From NCBI GenBank assembly GCA_030068145.1, contig JAPJBO010000020.1, forward strand, positions 434,001 to 498,000: a DNA stretch of 64,000 nucleotides, read 5' to 3'. Shown here one piece after another: positions 61,521 to 64,000 of the stretch (positions within the stretch are counted from its first letter, which is position 1; each line of letters begins with the position of its first letter). The notes beneath the pieces are model-generated. The model saw only the letters and a program-made list of their open reading frames with translations, ran no database searches and was not told where the DNA came from. The stretch comes from Diplonema papillatum. Its lineage: Eukaryota > Euglenozoa > Diplonemea > Diplonemida > Diplonemidae. The position numbers and the translations under genes are program-made.

Positions 61521-61750
61521 CTTTTTTTTTTTGTATAAGCACCTGCTTTGTAGGAAATGCTTGAGGAGACTGCCAGTTGCGATAGATCAAAGGAGGTAAA
61601 TGTGCTGTAGCCCACACGAAACACAGGTAACCCTGGGTTTAGTGGCGGGCGTAAGCGTTCAACAAAAAAGACCCACTTTGTAGTTGTATTGTTTTCTCCC
61701 CCTCTAGCCTCCTTCGAAGTAAGCACAAGGCAGTCCCTCGAGTATTTTTG
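61521..61750 (-). repeat. Short dispersed repeat A (full copy, reverse orientation)
   Basis: The only minus-strand repeat A seen: reads from TTGTATAAGCACCTGC to CCCTCGAGTATTTTT on the plus strand. Its A-tail appears as a T-run at about 61521-61532. Confidence 0.9.
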
Positions 61751-62856
61751 ATGCTTGGCGTGGCGTCGCGGAAAATGGTGCCTTGGGGCCAAAGAAGAAA
61801 TGTGAGCGTGAAAATGGAATGTTCGCAACATTCTTAAGCGCGGGTAGAGGAGTTGAAGGGACACATCACATGACAGGGCAGTGGGCAGAGAAGGAAGGAG
61901 AAATGTCGAAGGCGAAGAATGGAAATGAAGGTCGCAACGTGCGAAAACATTGCCCGTGTTCCCTCAATTTGGTGCAAGTCGAGAGGGTCTCGGGAGGATC
62001 GACGGGGGGTCAGTGGGTCTGCATCCCGAGCACAGCCCTTTTTCAGTCCCCCCCGCGCGAAATAAGGGAAAAAAAAAAATGAAAATCGGGGGCGGGCTTG
62101 GGGACTTACACTACCTCGGATTGGGTTCTGCCAGGTCTATAGTCTGGATTGGCCTCAGTAGAGCGACGGACAGAGGCCTGTCCGGGTTGCAGGGCAGGCC
62201 GTTGTCGCAGGATGGGCCTTAAATAAACCCGATTTCTTTTCCCCGCTGCGCGGGGCATGGCCACACCCCCCCATTGAACAAGCCCAAAATATTTTGGGTC
62301 GCTGCGAGGGGCACGGCCACCCACCCCCACTGAACAAACGCAGCAACGAAAACATGGCTGCATAATGTCCTGAGAAGCGGGCTCCGAAAAGAAAAAAAAA
62401 GAAAGACAGACAAAAAAAAAAAAAAAGAAAAAGAAAAAAAAAGGGATATCGAACGGCCACGCCGACGGGTTAGGAGGGCTTCCCGCTTTTAACGCATGAC
62501 CTTTGCGATACCTGTGGTGGTGGTCAGTGGTGACCCCTCAAAACCCCCCCGACTACGACCGACAGAATAAGAACGAAAAGCAACAGCAAAGCAAACCAAC
62601 ACAACACACACAAAAGGGAGCAAAAAAAAACACAAGGGAACCCCACAGCCAAAAAAAGAAACACTGAAGAAGCCTCGCGCGCCCTGCGCGCTGGGGGCCT
62701 TTCTTCATTTTCTTTTTCCTTTTCAAAGGTATGCAGCAAAGCTACAGCCGCTGATCCCCCAGCACACCGGCGCTTCTCGCTGCCGAAAAGGAGGCAAAAC
62801 GAACGCTTTGTTTTTTTTTGCGACAACCAATTTCTGCTTCCCTGGAGACAGTATTT
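61751..62856. other. Intergenic, low-complexity purine tracts
   Basis: A/G-rich tracts at 62065-62085 and 62385-62445 and a short duplicated GAACAA-GC-AA segment (62225-62340). No supported gene. Confidence 0.45.
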
Positions 62857-62927
62857 GCTACAGCTAAAAAGAACGTTGGCAGCGGTTTAACCAAATCACA
62901 TACAGGTTAAATCGCACAAACAAAAGT
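62857..62927 (+). repeat. Dispersed repeat O (copy 2)
   Basis: Matches 7583-7650. Confidence 0.7.
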
Positions 62928-62984
62928 GCAATGTGGGAGGCAATCAAACCGCCCGAGTAGGAGCCCTCTGATCATATATGATCA

Positions 62985-63400
62985 ATTGCCACCTGAAACC
63001 ACGTCCAGGATTTGGGTGCAGGGTTGTGCGATCATGCGGACGGCCGACACACACGTCGCTAATACAGGAAAGGTGTTCTGAAGGGGTGGCGCGGGGTTTA
63101 CAAAAAGACAAGAACGTGGATGCCTGTAAGCAGGGCAAGGAAAGAGAAAGTCGAAGGAGTCTGTAGTCCAAAACAAGAAGCAGAAAAAGGATTTTGTTGT
63201 GTCGCTCTTCAAGCACCTGGATGTATTGAAGGCCATTGCTTTGGGTTTCTACAGATGTCTCCATTGATTTCCACACAAGCTTGGGGCTTGTATTTCAAAA
63301 ACCATCGCGAGAGTAGGAGAAAGAAGAAAGGAAAACAAGAGTTTTTCGTTGACCGCACTACCCTGATCCCAAATCCTGTGACGTGGTTTCAGGTTGGGGT
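62985..63400. repeat. Inverted repeat pair of about 45 bp
   Basis: 62985-63035 is complementary, with a few mismatches, to 63352-63400 (CCCAAATCCTG-GACGTGGTTTCAGG on one arm). The loop is about 315 bp and holds no gene I can support. Confidence 0.7.
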
Positions 63401-63605
63401 AATGCGGGGGCAAGCGAAAGACACAACTACAACAAGGGCTGGTGAACTGAACATCCTGAGTACTCCAGCACGGACTACACGTTGCGCTCGCGAACCGGTA
63501 AAGCCCTCCTTGATTGCACAGCTGGGGACCTCATCCTGGAGTAGCGTTGTCTTCAGCATGGATTTGCCTCACAGAGACGTCAGCTGGAACAGACATCCGA
63601 CAGCT

Positions 63606-64000
63606 TCATGAAGTTCCTTGAGTCAGAAGAGGCTGGTCTTCCCCGCTTTGCAAGCGCAGCAGCTCAGGGTGACCTTTGGGGTACAGAAAGAATGTGCCCA
63701 CCCCGCGTGTTACCTTGATACACGTTGGTGGTGGCGTGCGAATGTTGAACTCCTCCACTTGTTTTTGCACGCGCTCCGGCCATTTCTTCGCATTCTTTGC
63801 CCCGAGGAAAAGTGGAATGCAACAGAGGCAGCAAAAACTGGAAATCAATAGCATTGGCATCATGCGTTTCTGCACGCCGGCCTCTTCGTCGTCAATGAAT
63901 GTGTAGACCTGCTTGCACCAACCGCAGATACGCTTTTTTTCTACGGTGTATGCGTGAGCCGTACATGCTTGGATTTTGGTGTAGTCGTTGGCATGATAGT
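63606..64000 (-). CDS. Partial protein: zinc-type CxxC segment and one membrane span
   Basis: Open minus-strand frame entering from the right window edge, 130 codons to a TGA at 63606-63608; the N-terminus is missing. The visible part begins YHANDYTKIQACTAHAYTVE, then has CGWC at 25-28, VYTFIDDEE, a hydrophobic Cys-rich span at 47-66 (MPMLLISSFCCLCCIPLFLG) and a basic, helical start to a 64-residue tail containing KNAKKWPERVQKQVEEF and GVGTFFLYPKGHPELLRL. The Cys pairs before the span could be a small zinc site or palmitoylation targets. I do not recognise the family. It fits the one-strand gene pattern. No repeated 3' end is seen below it. Confidence 0.6.
   Translation of the reverse strand, partial: YHANDYTKIQACTAHAYTVEKKRICGWCKQVYTFIDDEEAGVQKRMMPMLLISSFCCLCCIPLFLGAKNAKKWPERVQKQVEEFNIRTPPPTCIKVTRGVGTFFLYPKGHPELLRLQSGEDQPLLTQGTS

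Noticed and set aside
1..64000. Ribosomal RNA genes, plasmid or phage origin, bacterial operons
   Set aside because: None of the conserved rRNA words, Shine-Dalgarno-spaced gene strings or replication-origin features was seen.

Overview
The window looks like nuclear DNA of a unicellular eukaryote (protist or alga) with a repeat-rich, intron-poor genome. Coding tracts are GC-rich, long and uninterrupted; one ORF of 1130 codons has no visible intron. They lie in a more AT-rich background full of short dispersed repeats, minisatellites and broken gene copies. The domains seen (MIB/HERC2, PX, DH-like, EF-hand, carboxylate-clamp TPR) are eukaryotic. There are no bacterial operons or Shine-Dalgarno sites. 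The C-terminal part of the LINE ORF2 reminds me of alveolate/dinoflagellate LINEs, but I cannot fix the taxon from sequence alone.

Layout: a left-edge partial gene (DH/RhoGEF-like, 1-414); an MIB/HERC2-domain gene (3726-4778) with a mosaic of broken 3'-end copies below it (2344-3725); a PurL fragment (7740-7945) and a dead reverse transcriptase (8301-9580); a secreted GH130-family gene (10042-11085) with two extra copies of its 3' end; 11 kb of repeats (11.2-22 kb) holding an EF-hand remnant and two ACTAGT palindrome arrays; a 1130-residue multi-pass membrane protein with a lipase-like tail (22191-25583); 6 kb of repeats; a PX-domain gene (32212-33507) whose 5' part is triplicated upstream; a TPR co-chaperone-like gene (37789-38889) with three broken copies of its 3' end; an unidentified gene (43845-44447) with a large 3'-end array (42550-43844); an APE-type LINE of about 7.3 kb (45375-52667); and a repeat-dominated right arm (52.7-63.6 kb) ending in a partial membrane-protein gene (63606-64000). 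Every convincing cellular gene, and the LINE, reads on the minus strand. Plus-strand coding matches are fragments or weak exon candidates.

Three things stand out. (1) Five of the seven complete or near-complete cellular genes are followed by degenerate tandem copies of their own 3' ends, stop codon included. I know no described system that does this systematically. (2) The LINE carries a canonical 2A ribosome-skipping motif (DVETNPGP) just before its endonuclease, and its two long ORFs are in the same frame, separated by a single UGA followed by C. (3) Two copies of a tRNA-headed short element share an identical hairpin tail of TATATCCC units, and two other short families (A and D here) share both ends but not their middles.

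Limits: no database, alignment or folding tool was used. Repeat boundaries are approximate, taken by eye. Several long open frames start only at GTG or TTG; for real genes I moved the start to the first in-frame ATG.
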